Source: Microbacterium thalassium (GTDB taxonomy: Bacteria; Actinomycetota; Actinomycetes; Actinomycetales; Microbacteriaceae). Taken from it: DNA of 64,000 nt. The notes under the pieces were generated by a model. That model worked only from the letters and a program-made list of their open reading frames with translations. It had not been told where the DNA came from and did not search any database. The position numbers and the translations under genes were made by a program. The stretch is from the NCBI RefSeq assembly GCF_014208045.1, contig NZ_JACHML010000001.1, positions 1,922,001-1,986,000 on the forward strand, written 5' to 3'. Below, in pieces: positions 26,880 to 35,630 of this stretch. Each line of letters begins with the position of its first letter. Position 1 is the first letter of the stretch.

Positions 26880-27866
26880 GTGGACATCGATCTCGGACTT
26901 CTCAAGACGATCGAGCGTGAGAAGGAGATCCCGCTCGACGAACTCGTGCGCATCATCGAACAGGCGATCCTCACCGCCTACGCCAAGCACAGTTCGCCGC
27001 AGGGGGAGCTGCCGGAGGGCGCACGCGCCGCCGTGGACCGCAAGACCGGACACGTCGCCATCTTCGTGCCGCTGCTCGACGACGAGGGAGCCGTCATCGG
27101 CGAAGAGGAGACGACTCCCGACGACTTCGGCCGCATCGCCGCGTTCGCCGCGAAGCAGGTCATCAGCCAGCGTCTGCGCGACATCGCCGACGACGCCGTG
27201 CTGGGGGAGTTCCGCGGCAAGGAGGGCGACATCGTCGCCGGTGTCATCCAGCAGGGGCCGAACCCGCGCATGGTCCACGTCGACCTCGGCACCGTCGAGG
27301 CGATCCTCCCGCCCGAGGAGCAGGTGCCCGGCGAGGACTACGCGCACGGCTCGCGCGTGCGGGTGTATGTGACGAGCGTCTCGAAGGGCGTCAAGGGGCC
27401 GTCGATCACCGTGTCGCGCACCCACCCCGGCCTGGTGCGCAAGCTCTTCGCGCTCGAGGTCCCCGAGATCCCCGCGGGACTGGTCGAGATCGTGTCGCTC
27501 GCCCGTGAGGCCGGCCACCGCACCAAGATCGCCGTGAAGGCGACCGACCCGACGATCAACGCCAAGGGCGCCTGCATCGGCGAGCTCGGCCGGCGCGTGC
27601 GCGCCGTCACCGAAGAGCTCGGCGGCGAGAAGATCGACATCGTCGACTACGACCCGGAGCTGGCGAAGTTCGTCGCGAACGCGCTGTCGCCGGCCAAGGT
27701 GACCTCGAGCTTCGTGCTCGACCAGTCCACCAAGGCCGTCCGGGCGCTGGTGCCCGACTATCAGCTGTCGCTCGCGATCGGCAAGGAGGGGCAGAACGCC
27801 CGCCTCGCCGCGAAGCTGACCGGCGCGAAGATCGACATCCAGCCGGACAGCATCCTCGAGTCCTGA
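26880..27866 (+). CDS. nusA: Transcription termination/antitermination factor NusA
   Basis: RNA polymerase-associated factor modulating pausing, termination and rRNA antitermination. At 328 residues it has the actinobacterial short form: N-terminal polymerase-binding domain (1-110), S1 domain (about 118-185), KH1 and KH2 (about 190-328, with SLAREAGHRTKIAV and SLAIGKEGQNARLAAKLTGAKIDI), and no acidic C-terminal repeats. GTG at 26880 with a GGAGG ribosome site. Its usual partner rimP is not upstream; a lipase gene occupies that place. ylxR and infB follow. Confidence 0.96.
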   Translation: MDIDLGLLKTIEREKEIPLDELVRIIEQAILTAYAKHSSPQGELPEGARAAVDRKTGHVAIFVPLLDDEGAVIGEEETTPDDFGRIAAFAAKQVISQRLRDIADDAVLGEFRGKEGDIVAGVIQQGPNPRMVHVDLGTVEAILPPEEQVPGEDYAHGSRVRVYVTSVSKGVKGPSITVSRTHPGLVRKLFALEVPEIPAGLVEIVSLAREAGHRTKIAVKATDPTINAKGACIGELGRRVRAVTEELGGEKIDIVDYDPELAKFVANALSPAKVTSSFVLDQSTKAVRALVPDYQLSLAIGKEGQNARLAAKLTGAKIDIQPDSILES

Positions 27867-27906
27867 ACCCCGGCCGTGGAGCGATCGCCCAGAGCCGAGG
27901 TGTAGC

Positions 27907-28179
27907 ATGGAACCCGTACGAACGTGCGTCGGATGCCGCGCGCGTGCCCCCCGGTCCGCTCTCCTGAGAGTGGTCTGCGTCGATTCGACGCTCGTCACCG
28001 ACGAGCGTGCGGCGATGCCGGGGAGGGGCGCGTGGGTGCACGAGACGTCCGAATGCGTGGAGACCGCTCTGCGGCGCCGCGCGTTCGTGCGGGCATTGCG
28101 TGTGTCAGGCCCGCTTGACACGCAGACCATCGAGAAACGGCTGAACGGCTATGGACACAAAGTGAACGGCTCGAAATGA
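27907..28179 (+). CDS. ylxR: YlxR-family RNA-binding protein
   Basis: 90-residue YlxR (DUF448) protein with the signature RTCVGCRARAPRSALLRVV and GRGAWVH. Homologues sit between nusA and infB in most Gram-positive bacteria and are proposed to act on RNA or RNase P. ATG at 27907 with a GAGG-type ribosome site. It is co-directional with nusA (40 nt gap) and infB (60 nt gap). Confidence 0.92.
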   Translation: MEPVRTCVGCRARAPRSALLRVVCVDSTLVTDERAAMPGRGAWVHETSECVETALRRRAFVRALRVSGPLDTQTIEKRLNGYGHKVNGSK

Positions 28180-28239
28180 GACCCGTCCGCGACTAACGGT
28201 CTGCCCTGTCCTGGGGTGGGCCCCCAAGACAGGAGAATT

Positions 28240-31107
28240 GTGGCAAAACCACGCGTACACGAGATCGCCTCTGAGCTCGGCGTCGACAGCAAGGTGGCTC
28301 TGGCGAAGCTGAAGGAGCTCGGCGAATTCGTCAAGAGCCCGTCCTCGACCATCGAGCCTCCGGTGGCACGGAAGCTCCGTGCCGCCCTGCAGTCCGACGG
28401 CTCGGGCTCGGGCGCTCCCGCCGCCGCAGGCGGGGCGAAGCCCGCTCCGCGCCCCGGCGCACGGCCGGGACCGGCGCGTCCCGGCGCCGGCGCACCGAAG
28501 CCCGGTGCCCCCAAGCCCGCCGGCTCGAAGCCCGCTGACGCTGCGGCCACGCCCGCCGCGGGCTCCCGTGACGCCGCGTTCGCCAAGCCGGCCACGTCGC
28601 CTCGCGGCGCCGGCGCGGCGCCGGCCGCCCCCGCAGCCCAGTCCGGGCCCAAGCCGGCCTCGGCGAAGCCCGCTCAGTCGGCCCCCAAGCCGGGCGGCGC
28701 AGCGCCCAAGTCCGGCGGGTCCGCACCCAAGCCCGGCGGCGCAGCTCCCAAGCCCGGGGGTCCGACCCCGCAGCCGCCGCGCCCCGGCGGCGCCCCGCGT
28801 CCGGGCAACAACCCCTTCGCGTCGTCGCAGGGCATGGGCCAGCGTCCGTCCGGCCCGCGTCCGGGCAACAACCCCTTCGCGTCGTCGCAGGGCATGGGCC
28901 AGCGTCCCAACCCCGGCAACATCCCGCGCCCGCAGGCACCCCGTCCGGGGTCGCCGCGTCCGGGTGCTCCCCGCCCCGGCGGCGGCGGTCGTCCCGGTGG
29001 CGGCGGTCGTCCCGGCGCGCCGTTCCAGCAGCGTCCGGGCGGCGCCGGTCGTCCCGGCGGCGGCGGCGGTGGCGGCGGCTTCCAGCGTCCCGGCGGCGCG
29101 CCCGGCGGGTTCGCCGGTCGTCCCGGCGGCGGCGGCCGTGGTCGCGGTCCCGGCGGCGGCACCGCAGGCGCCTTCGGAAAGGGAGGCGGCAAGTCCAAGC
29201 AGCGCAAGTCGCGTCGGGCCAAGCGCCAGGAATTCGAGATGCGGGATGCCCCGCAGGTCGGCGGCGTCAACGTCCAGAAGGGCAACGGCGAGATCATCCG
29301 CCTGCGCCGCGGCGCGTCGATCTCGGACTTCGCCGACAAGCTCGAGGCGCTGCGCGGCTACAACGTCCAGCCCGGCACGCTCGTGACGATCCTGTTCAAC
29401 CTGGGCGAGATGGCCACGGCCACCGAGTCGCTCGACGAGGCCACCTTCGAGGTGCTCGGCGAGGAGCTCGGCTACAAGATCCAGATGGTCTCGCCCGAGG
29501 ACGAGGACAAGGAGCTCCTCGAGGGCTTCGGTCTCGACCTCGAGAAGGAGGCCGAGGAGGAGAACGAGGAAGACCTCGAGATCCGTCCTCCGGTGGTCAC
29601 CGTCATGGGCCACGTCGACCACGGTAAGACCCGTCTGCTCGACGCCATCCGCGAGTCGAACGTCATCGAGGGCGAGGCCGGCGGCATCACCCAGCACATC
29701 GGTGCGTACCAGGTGTGGACCGAGCACGACGACGTCGACCGTGCGATCACCTTCATCGACACCCCGGGTCACGAGGCGTTCACCGCCATGCGTGCCCGAG
29801 GTGCGCAGGTGACCGACATCGCGATCCTCGTGGTCGCCGCCGACGACGGCATCATGCCGCAGACGGTGGAGGCGCTGAACCACGCCCAGGCGGCGAACGT
29901 TCCGATCGTGGTCGCGGTCAACAAGGTGGACAAGCCCGAGGCCAACCCGGGCCGGGTGCGCCAGCAGCTGACCGAGTACGGCCTGGTCGCCGAGGAGTAC
30001 GGCGGCGACGTCATGTTCGTCGACGTGTCGGCACGTCAGGGCACCGGCATCCAGAACCTGCTCGACGCGGTGCTCCTCACCGCTGACGCGGGCCTGGACC
30101 TCACCGCGAACCCGAACAAGGCCGCGCGCGGCGTCGCCATCGAAGCCAAGCTCGACAAGGGCCGCGGTTCGGTCGCCACCGTGCTGATCCAGTCCGGAAC
30201 CCTCCGCGTCGGCGACGCGATCGTCGCCGGCACGGCGTACGGCCGCGTCCGCGCGATGATCGACGAGAACGGCGAGCCGGTCGAAGAGGCTGCCCCGTCG
30301 CGTCCGGTCCAGGTCCAGGGTCTGAACTCGGTGCCCCGCGCCGGTGACGTGTTCATCGTCACCGAGGAGGACCGCACCGCTCGTCAGATCGCCGAGAAGC
30401 GCGAGGCCGCCGAGCGCAACGCGCAGCTGGCGAAGGCCCGCAAGCGCATCTCGCTCGAGGACTTCACCCGCGCTCTCGAAGAGGGCAAGGTCGAGTCGCT
30501 CAACCTCATCATCAAGGGTGACGTCTCGGGTGCCGTCGAGGCGCTCGAGGAGTCGCTGCTCAAGATCGAGGTCGACGAGTCGGTCCAGCTGCGGATCATC
30601 CACCGCGGTGTGGGTGCGATCACCGAGTCCGACATCAACCTGGCCACGATCGACAACGCGATCGTGATTGGCTTCAACGTCCGCCCCGACACGAAGGCGC
30701 GCGAGCGCGCCTCCCGCGAGGGCGTGGACGTCCGGTTCTACTCGGTCATCTACAACGCGATCGACGATGTCGAGCAGTCGCTCACGGGCATGCTCAAGCC
30801 GGAATACGAAGAGGTCCAGTCGGGCGTCGCCGAGATCCGCGAGGTGTTCCGCTCCTCGAAGTTCGGCAACATCGCCGGTGTCATCGTCCGCTCCGGAACG
30901 ATCACGCGCAACGCCAAGGCGCGCGTCATCCGCGACGGCGTCGTCATCGCCGATGGCCTGGCCATCGAGTCGCTGCGTCGCTTCAAGGACGATGTCACCG
31001 AGGTCAAGACCGACTTCGAGTGCGGTATCGGCCTCGGCAAGTACAACGACATCCAGATCGGCGACGAGATCGAGACGATCGAGATGGTGGAGAAGCCGCG
31101 CGGCTGA
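28240..31107 (+). CDS. infB: Translation initiation factor IF-2
   Basis: GTPase delivering fMet-tRNA to the ribosome. Of 955 residues, the first 340 or so comprise an IF2_N helix domain (1-55) and a Pro/Gly/Lys low-complexity region. A second IF2_N domain follows (about 355-440), then the G domain with GHVDHGKT (about 457), DTPGH (about 506) and NKVD (about 560), and the IF2 C-terminal domains II-IV. GTG at 28240 with AGGAGA just upstream. A 60-bp tandem duplication lies in the low-complexity part. The long N-terminal region is normal for actinobacteria. Confidence 0.97.
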   Translation: MAKPRVHEIASELGVDSKVALAKLKELGEFVKSPSSTIEPPVARKLRAALQSDGSGSGAPAAAGGAKPAPRPGARPGPARPGAGAPKPGAPKPAGSKPADAAATPAAGSRDAAFAKPATSPRGAGAAPAAPAAQSGPKPASAKPAQSAPKPGGAAPKSGGSAPKPGGAAPKPGGPTPQPPRPGGAPRPGNNPFASSQGMGQRPSGPRPGNNPFASSQGMGQRPNPGNIPRPQAPRPGSPRPGAPRPGGGGRPGGGGRPGAPFQQRPGGAGRPGGGGGGGGFQRPGGAPGGFAGRPGGGGRGRGPGGGTAGAFGKGGGKSKQRKSRRAKRQEFEMRDAPQVGGVNVQKGNGEIIRLRRGASISDFADKLEALRGYNVQPGTLVTILFNLGEMATATESLDEATFEVLGEELGYKIQMVSPEDEDKELLEGFGLDLEKEAEEENEEDLEIRPPVVTVMGHVDHGKTRLLDAIRESNVIEGEAGGITQHIGAYQVWTEHDDVDRAITFIDTPGHEAFTAMRARGAQVTDIAILVVAADDGIMPQTVEALNHAQAANVPIVVAVNKVDKPEANPGRVRQQLTEYGLVAEEYGGDVMFVDVSARQGTGIQNLLDAVLLTADAGLDLTANPNKAARGVAIEAKLDKGRGSVATVLIQSGTLRVGDAIVAGTAYGRVRAMIDENGEPVEEAAPSRPVQVQGLNSVPRAGDVFIVTEEDRTARQIAEKREAAERNAQLAKARKRISLEDFTRALEEGKVESLNLIIKGDVSGAVEALEESLLKIEVDESVQLRIIHRGVGAITESDINLATIDNAIVIGFNVRPDTKARERASREGVDVRFYSVIYNAIDDVEQSLTGMLKPEYEEVQSGVAEIREVFRSSKFGNIAGVIVRSGTITRNAKARVIRDGVVIADGLAIESLRRFKDDVTEVKTDFECGIGLGKYNDIQIGDEIETIEMVEKPRG
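28794..28907 (+). repeat. 60-bp tandem repeat inside infB
   Basis: 54 bp at 28794-28847 recur exactly at 28854-28907, a 60-bp period encoding a 20-residue unit built on [17 protein letters not shown]. The exact nucleotide identity implies recent duplication or gene conversion in the unstructured N-terminal region of IF-2. Confidence 0.9.
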
Positions 31108-31122
31108 TCGCTCATCCGCTTC

Positions 31123-31188
31123 GGCGACGGATGACTCCCCGATAACGGGACCCCCGAGACCCCGACTATCGGGGAGTCATCCGTCGCC
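31123..31188. repeat. Perfect 22-bp inverted repeat between infB and rbfA
   Basis: Arms 31123-31144 and 31167-31188 are exact reverse complements, separated by a 22-nt loop rich in C. The arms contain GATGACTCCCCGATA. The long perfect stem is unlike the tight hairpins elsewhere in the window. It could be an intercistronic terminator, RNase III site or remnant of a palindromic repeat element. Confidence 0.8.
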
Positions 31189-31243
31189 TCCGCTCCGCGC
31201 TCAGCCGGGGCGGTGGTGAGGGCAAAGAAGAGAAGAGACAATC

Positions 31244-31678
31244 ATGGCCAGTGAACGACAGGCACGGCTTGCCGACCGCATCCGCGTGCTCATCGCGGAG
31301 CGTCTCGAGAAGGGGCTGCGCGACCCGCGCCTCGGCTTCGTCACGATCACGGACGTCCGCGTCACGGGCGACCTGCAGCATGCGTCGGTCTTCTACACGG
31401 TGCTCGGCACCGAAGAGGAGCGCGCCGCGTCGGGAGAGGCCCTGACGGCCGCGACCGGCATGCTGCGCAGCGAGGTCGGCCGCAAGCTCGGCGTCCGCCT
31501 CACCCCGACGCTGGAGTTCATCCCGGACGGCGTCCCCGAGAACGCCGGCCACATCGAGGACCTGCTCCGCGAGGCCCGCGAGCGCGACGCCGCCGTGGCG
31601 GGCATGGCCGCGTCGGCCGCATACGCCGGCGACGCCGACCCGTACGTCAAGCCGCACGAGGGCGACGACGAGGACTGA
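31244..31678 (+). CDS. rbfA: Ribosome-binding factor A
   Basis: Small KH-like assembly factor for the 30S subunit and 16S rRNA 5' end. 144 residues with RLADRIRVLIAERLEKGLRDPRLGFVTITDV and the LRSEVGRKLGVRLTPTLEFIPD core, plus an acidic C-terminal tail ending in GDDED. ATG at 31244 with a GAAGAGAAGAGA ribosome site. It follows infB after a 136-nt gap containing the 22-bp inverted repeat. Confidence 0.95.
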   Translation: MASERQARLADRIRVLIAERLEKGLRDPRLGFVTITDVRVTGDLQHASVFYTVLGTEEERAASGEALTAATGMLRSEVGRKLGVRLTPTLEFIPDGVPENAGHIEDLLREARERDAAVAGMAASAAYAGDADPYVKPHEGDDED

Positions 31679-31684
31679 GCCGGC

Positions 31685-32185
31685 TCAGCCGGTCATGAGA
31701 TCGGCCAGGTGCCGCCCCCAGGCGCGCGCCCGGTCGATCTCGCCGTCCAGCAGCGGACCCTCGTAGCCGTGGACGTAGAAGCTCTCGCGGGCGATCACGC
31801 TCAGGTGATGATGCTTCGCCTCGCCGGCGGCGGCCTTCGCAGCCGAGCCCGGAACCCACTTCTGCTCGACGTGCGTGTCGAACGTCGCGATGCGCGCCTT
31901 CCCACCGTCCGCGGGCAGATGCTCCAGCCAGTCCCGCAGGCCCTGCGACGACGGATGCTCCGCGCCGCGGTGCGCGGCATCGCTGCGCGTGCTCTCGCGC
32001 GACATCGAGAACCCGTGCGTGGGGCCGCCCGCGACGACCAGATCGACGTCCTCGGCGATGGCCGGGGGAGCGTCGTCGACGCGCCGGGTGTCCACCTGCA
32101 TGCGCTCCGCGAGACCCGCGGCGATCGCATCGGCGACCTGGTGGGTGTTGCCCCACATCGATTCCGAGATGACGAGAGCCTTCAT
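31685..32185 (-). CDS. Flavodoxin-domain protein
   Basis: 166-residue flavodoxin-like protein that should bind FMN. It opens with MKALVISESMWGNTHQVADAIA, the phosphate-binding loop position of flavodoxins, and has GGPTHGFSMSR and FDTHVEQKW for the isoalloxazine loops. The electron partner is unknown; it might be a menaquinone-dependent-protoporphyrinogen-oxidase-like or reductase-associated flavodoxin. ATG at 32185 preceded by GAGGGTGG. It is convergent with rbfA, only 6 bp between stops. Confidence 0.85.
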   Translation of the reverse strand: MKALVISESMWGNTHQVADAIAAGLAERMQVDTRRVDDAPPAIAEDVDLVVAGGPTHGFSMSRESTRSDAAHRGAEHPSSQGLRDWLEHLPADGGKARIATFDTHVEQKWVPGSAAKAAAGEAKHHHLSVIARESFYVHGYEGPLLDGEIDRARAWGRHLADLMTG

Positions 32186-32247
32186 GCGCGCCACCCTCGT
32201 CGACGGGGGTCCCGAACGCCAGAGTCGAAGGTCACAGCGAGCGCGCG

Positions 32248-33114
32248 TCAGCGGGGGAGTCGCAGCATCCCGTCGATCGCCTCGGCGAGCCCGTCGGCGA
32301 TGAGCGAGTCGATCGCGCGATCGCGCTGGCGCGCATCCGGCCAGCCGGCCAGCACGCCGTCCAGCGCCGCCTCGTGCCCGTCCGCTTCGCGGAGGATCTT
32401 CAGCACGGCCCCGCGCGCCTGGCGGTCGCTGCCCTCGTAGCGGGCCTGCCGGGGGCGCGCGTCTCCGGTGTCGGGGAAGCCGGCCGCGCGCCACGCGCAG
32501 TGTGCGGCCAGCGGGCAGCGCTCGCATGCGGGCGAGCGGGCCGTGCACACGAGCGCACCCAGCTCCATCGCCGCGGCGTTGAACACGGCCGACTCCGCGG
32601 TCCCGGTCGGCAGCACCGCCGACATCGTCGCGAGGTCGCGCCGCGACGCCGCGCCGGGCTGGCTGCGGCCGTCGATCGCGCGCGCCAGGACTCGGCGCGT
32701 GTTGGTGTCGACGACCGGGTGCCGGTCGCCGTACGCGAACACGGCGACGGCGCGGGCGGTGTAGTCGCCGATGCCGGTCAGCGCCAGCAGCGCCTCGACA
32801 TCGCGCGGCACCACGCCGTGGTGACGGTCGCGGATCTCGACGGCCGCGCGGTGCAGCCACAGCGCCCGGCGCGGGTACCCCAGGTTCGCCCACTGGCGCA
32901 CCGCGTCGGCCGGGGAGGCGCCGGCGAGCGCGGTCGGGGTGGGCCACCGCGCGAGCCACTCCTCCAGCCGGGGGATCACGCGGCCGACCGGCGTCTGCTG
33001 CAGCATGAACTCGCTCACGAGCACGCCCCACGCCCCGAACTGCGGATGCCGCCACGGCAGGTCGCGCGCGTTCTCGCGGTACCACGCGATGAGGGGCGCG
33101 GCGAGGTCGGGCAT
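32248..33114 (-). CDS. mutY: A/G-specific adenine DNA glycosylase
   Basis: Base-excision enzyme removing A mispaired with 8-oxoguanine. 288 residues: ARDLPWRHP, FMLQQTPVGRVIPRLEEWLARWP, the helix-hairpin-helix LTGIGDYTARAV with the catalytic Asp in VVDTNTRRVL, and the 4Fe-4S motif C-x6-C-x2-C-x5-C (CTARSPACERCPLAAHC). The C-terminal NUDIX-like domain of E. coli MutY is missing, as usual in actinobacteria. ATG at 33114 is leaderless, with TACGCT 6 nt upstream. It is divergent from the kinase-like gene. Confidence 0.94.
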   Translation of the reverse strand: MPDLAAPLIAWYRENARDLPWRHPQFGAWGVLVSEFMLQQTPVGRVIPRLEEWLARWPTPTALAGASPADAVRQWANLGYPRRALWLHRAAVEIRDRHHGVVPRDVEALLALTGIGDYTARAVAVFAYGDRHPVVDTNTRRVLARAIDGRSQPGAASRRDLATMSAVLPTGTAESAVFNAAAMELGALVCTARSPACERCPLAAHCAWRAAGFPDTGDARPRQARYEGSDRQARGAVLKILREADGHEAALDGVLAGWPDARQRDRAIDSLIADGLAEAIDGMLRLPR

Positions 33115-33120
33115 CCGTTC

Positions 33121-33144
33121 AGCGTAGGCCAGAACGCCTAGGCT
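33121..33144. promoter_or_regulatory. Divergent leaderless promoters for mutY and the kinase-like gene
   Basis: Minus strand TACGCT (33126-33121) lies 6 nt before the mutY ATG. Plus strand TAGGCT (33139-33144) lies 7 nt before the ATG at 33152. The whole divergent region is only 37 bp, so both transcripts must be leaderless or nearly so. Confidence 0.7.
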
Positions 33145-33151
33145 GGAACCC

Positions 33152-33838
33152 ATGCGCCTGCCGATCACGCCGACCACCACGCTGTGGCGCGAGCTGCGGG
33201 ACGCGGTCAGGACGCGACTGCGCGGAGGGCGCGTGATCATCGCCGTGGACGGCGTCGACGGCGCCGGCAAGACGGTCTTCGCCGACGGCTTCGCGAAGAT
33301 CCTCGCCGAGGACGGCTCGTCGGTGTTCCGCGCCTCCATCGACGGATTCCACCGGCCGCGGTCCGAGCGCTACGCGCGGGGGCGCAGGAGCCCCGAGGGC
33401 TTCTACCGCGACTCGTACGACTACTCGACGTTCCGCCGGGTGCTGATCGACCCCTTCCGCGACGGCGCGCAGACCTCCGGGTCGACGGGCTTCCAGCTCG
33501 CGGTGTTCGACGTCCACCGCGACGTCCCGGTCGAGTCGGAGTGGGAGACCGCCCCCGTCGACGCGGTGCTCGTCGTCGACGGCATCTTCCTGCACCGGCC
33601 GGAGCTCCGGGATCTCTGGGACTGGTCGATCTGGCTCGACGCGCCGTTCGAGCAGACGTTCGCCCGCATGGCGGTCCGCGACGGCACCGACCCCGACCCG
33701 TTCGCGCCGTCCAATGCGCGATACCGCGAGGGCCAGGAGCTCTATCTGCGCGAGGCCGATCCCCGTGCCGCGGCGACGGTCGTCATCGACAACGGCGACG
33801 TGGCGCATCCGCGCCTCGTCCCGGCCGGGGCGCGCTGA
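33152..33838 (+). CDS. Uridine/nucleoside kinase-like P-loop protein
   Basis: 228-residue P-loop kinase related to uridine kinase and phosphoribulokinase, with Walker A GVDGAGKT (about residue 34), the SIDGFHRPR substrate motif and VLVVDGIFLHRPEL. The late part (LREADPRAAATVVIDNGD) matches actinobacterial uridine-kinase-like proteins. It probably phosphorylates a nucleoside; the exact substrate cannot be read from sequence. Its TGA overlaps the truB ATG by one base, so it is cotranscribed with truB. Confidence 0.85.
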   Translation: MRLPITPTTTLWRELRDAVRTRLRGGRVIIAVDGVDGAGKTVFADGFAKILAEDGSSVFRASIDGFHRPRSERYARGRRSPEGFYRDSYDYSTFRRVLIDPFRDGAQTSGSTGFQLAVFDVHRDVPVESEWETAPVDAVLVVDGIFLHRPELRDLWDWSIWLDAPFEQTFARMAVRDGTDPDPFAPSNARYREGQELYLREADPRAAATVVIDNGDVAHPRLVPAGAR

Positions 33839-34752
33839 TGGCCGCCCGCTCGCAGACGCCGGTCGCGCCCGGCATCCTGCTCGTCGACAAGCCCGGAGGC
33901 CTCACCAGCCACGACGTCGTCGCCCGCGCACGGCGAGCACTCGGCACGCGCAAGATCGGGCACGCCGGCACCCTCGACCCGATGGCCACCGGCCTGCTGA
34001 TCCTCGGAGTCGAGGGCGCCACGCGCCTGCTCACCTTCATCGTCGGACTCGACAAGACCTACGAGGCGACGATCCGCCTGGGCGAGTCCACGGATTCCGA
34101 TGACGCCGACGGCGAGATCACCTCGACGACGGATGCCGCGGGTCTGGCCACCGATGACATCCGCGCGGCGATCGCACCGCTGACCGGACGCATCTCGCAG
34201 GTGCCCAGCACGGTGTCGGCCATCAAGGTCGGCGGCAAGCGCGCGTACGATCTCGCCCGTGCCGGTCAGGACGTCGAGCTCGCCGCCCGCGAGGTCACCG
34301 TCTCGCGGTTCGAGGTGCGCGACGAGCGCCGCGGGGCCGAGACGATCGACCTCGACGTCGTCGTCGACTGCTCCAGCGGCACCTACATCCGTGCGCTCGC
34401 GCGCGACCTCGGTGCGGCGCTCGGCGTGGGCGGGCATCTGACGGCGCTGCGCCGCACGCGCATCGGACCGTTCGCGGTCGACGGCGCCCCCGGCCCGGAT
34501 GAGATCGGCGACGGGCCGCTGCGCTCGCCCGCCGACGTCGCCGCCGCCGTCCTGGGGCGTCTCGACGTCACCGCCGACGAGGCCCGGGACCTCCGCCACG
34601 GAAAGCGGCTCGCCGGTCAGGCGACCCGCATCGCGCCATCGCGCGGGCCGGTGGCGGCGATCGACCCCGACGGTGTGCTCGTCGGCGTCGTCGAGAAGCG
34701 CGGCGCCGACCTGAAGAGCGCCATGAACATGCCCGAGGAGAGCGCCCGATGA
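33838..34752 (+). CDS. truB: tRNA pseudouridine(55) synthase
   Basis: Forms pseudouridine 55 in the T-loop of tRNAs. 304 residues with the catalytic Asp in GHAGTLDPMATGLL, GATRLLTFIVGLDKTYEA and SGTYIRALARDLG, and a C-terminal PUA-like domain (about 235-295). The ATG at 33838 overlaps the upstream stop (TGATG). The 3' end overlaps the next gene by 4 bp. It belongs to the infB-rbfA-truB-ribF backbone. Confidence 0.96.
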   Translation: MAARSQTPVAPGILLVDKPGGLTSHDVVARARRALGTRKIGHAGTLDPMATGLLILGVEGATRLLTFIVGLDKTYEATIRLGESTDSDDADGEITSTTDAAGLATDDIRAAIAPLTGRISQVPSTVSAIKVGGKRAYDLARAGQDVELAAREVTVSRFEVRDERRGAETIDLDVVVDCSSGTYIRALARDLGAALGVGGHLTALRRTRIGPFAVDGAPGPDEIGDGPLRSPADVAAAVLGRLDVTADEARDLRHGKRLAGQATRIAPSRGPVAAIDPDGVLVGVVEKRGADLKSAMNMPEESAR

Positions 34753-35117
34753 TCCTGTGGTTCACCGTCGTCCAGGTCGTCGTCGCCGTCGTCGCCGGCG
34801 TCCTCGGCATCGTGCTGGGGCTGGCAGGCCGTCGTCCCAGCGACCTCAGCGTCGGCGGGCTGGCCCTCCTCGAACTGCTGCTGATCGCGCAGATCGTCAT
34901 CGCGATCATCGCGCCGCTCGCGGGCAATCCGCCGACCGGGAGCCTGCTGGAGTACTGGGTCTACCTCGTGTCGGCGGCGCTCATCCCGCCGGCGGCCGTC
35001 GTGTGGGCCCTGCTCGAGCGCAGCCGCTGGAGCACCGTCATCATGGGCGTCGGCGCGCTCGCGGTCGCCGTCATGGTGTGGCGCATGCAGGTGATCTGGA
35101 CCGTCCAGGTCGCCTGA
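34749..35117 (+). CDS. Small four-helix membrane protein
   Basis: 122 residues with four predicted TM helices (about 4-27, 38-60, 66-88, 95-115) and no recognised family. It starts with ATGA overlapping the truB stop, so it is translated with truB. Position between truB and ribF is shared with the following membrane protein. Confidence 0.75.
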   Translation: MILWFTVVQVVVAVVAGVLGIVLGLAGRRPSDLSVGGLALLELLLIAQIVIAIIAPLAGNPPTGSLLEYWVYLVSAALIPPAAVVWALLERSRWSTVIMGVGALAVAVMVWRMQVIWTVQVA

Positions 35118-35162
35118 GCGCGGCGCGCGGCGGCATCCGCGGCGAATTAGAATCGAATCGCC

Positions 35163-35630
35163 ATGTCGACGTCACCCCGCCCCCGCATGAGCGGCATCGG
35201 CCGAGTGCTCGTGATCGTGTACGCGATCATGGCGCTGGCCGCCACCGGCCGCTCGGTCGTTCAGATCATCGAGCGCTTCGACGAGGCGCCGCTGGCGTAC
35301 TCGCTGTCGGCGGCCTCCGCCGTCGTCTACATCCTCGCCACGGCCGCGCTCGTGTTCGCCGGATCCCGCACGTGGTACATCGTCGCGTGGGTGGCGATCG
35401 TGTTCGAGCTCGCCGGCGTGCTGATCGTCGGCACCCTGAGCTATCTCGTCCCCGACGTCTTCGGGCACCCCTCGGTGTGGTCGTACTTCGGCGGGATCGG
35501 CCCGGACGGCTACATGGGGTACCTGTTCATCCCGCTCGTGCTCCCGTTCTTCGGACTGTGGTGGCTCGCGACGCACCGCCCGGCGGCGACCGCCCCGGCG
35601 CCCGACACACACGTCGCGGTGGCCCGGTGA
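35163..35630 (+). CDS. Four-helix membrane protein upstream of ribF
   Basis: 155 residues, four predicted TM helices beginning at about 12, 50, 75 and 122, with short loops. The N-terminus is short and basic. No family recognised; actinobacteria often carry such an integral membrane protein next to ribF. TAGAAT (35148-35153) lies 9 nt before the ATG, so its own nearly leaderless promoter is likely. The stop overlaps the ribF GTG by 4 bp. Confidence 0.78.
   Translation: MSTSPRPRMSGIGRVLVIVYAIMALAATGRSVVQIIERFDEAPLAYSLSAASAVVYILATAALVFAGSRTWYIVAWVAIVFELAGVLIVGTLSYLVPDVFGHPSVWSYFGGIGPDGYMGYLFIPLVLPFFGLWWLATHRPAATAPAPDTHVAVAR

Noticed and set aside
28105..30603. An 832-codon open frame on the minus strand opposite infB
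   Set aside because: The sequence is the complement of infB with composition-driven repeats; there is no start context and infB is unambiguous on the plus strand.
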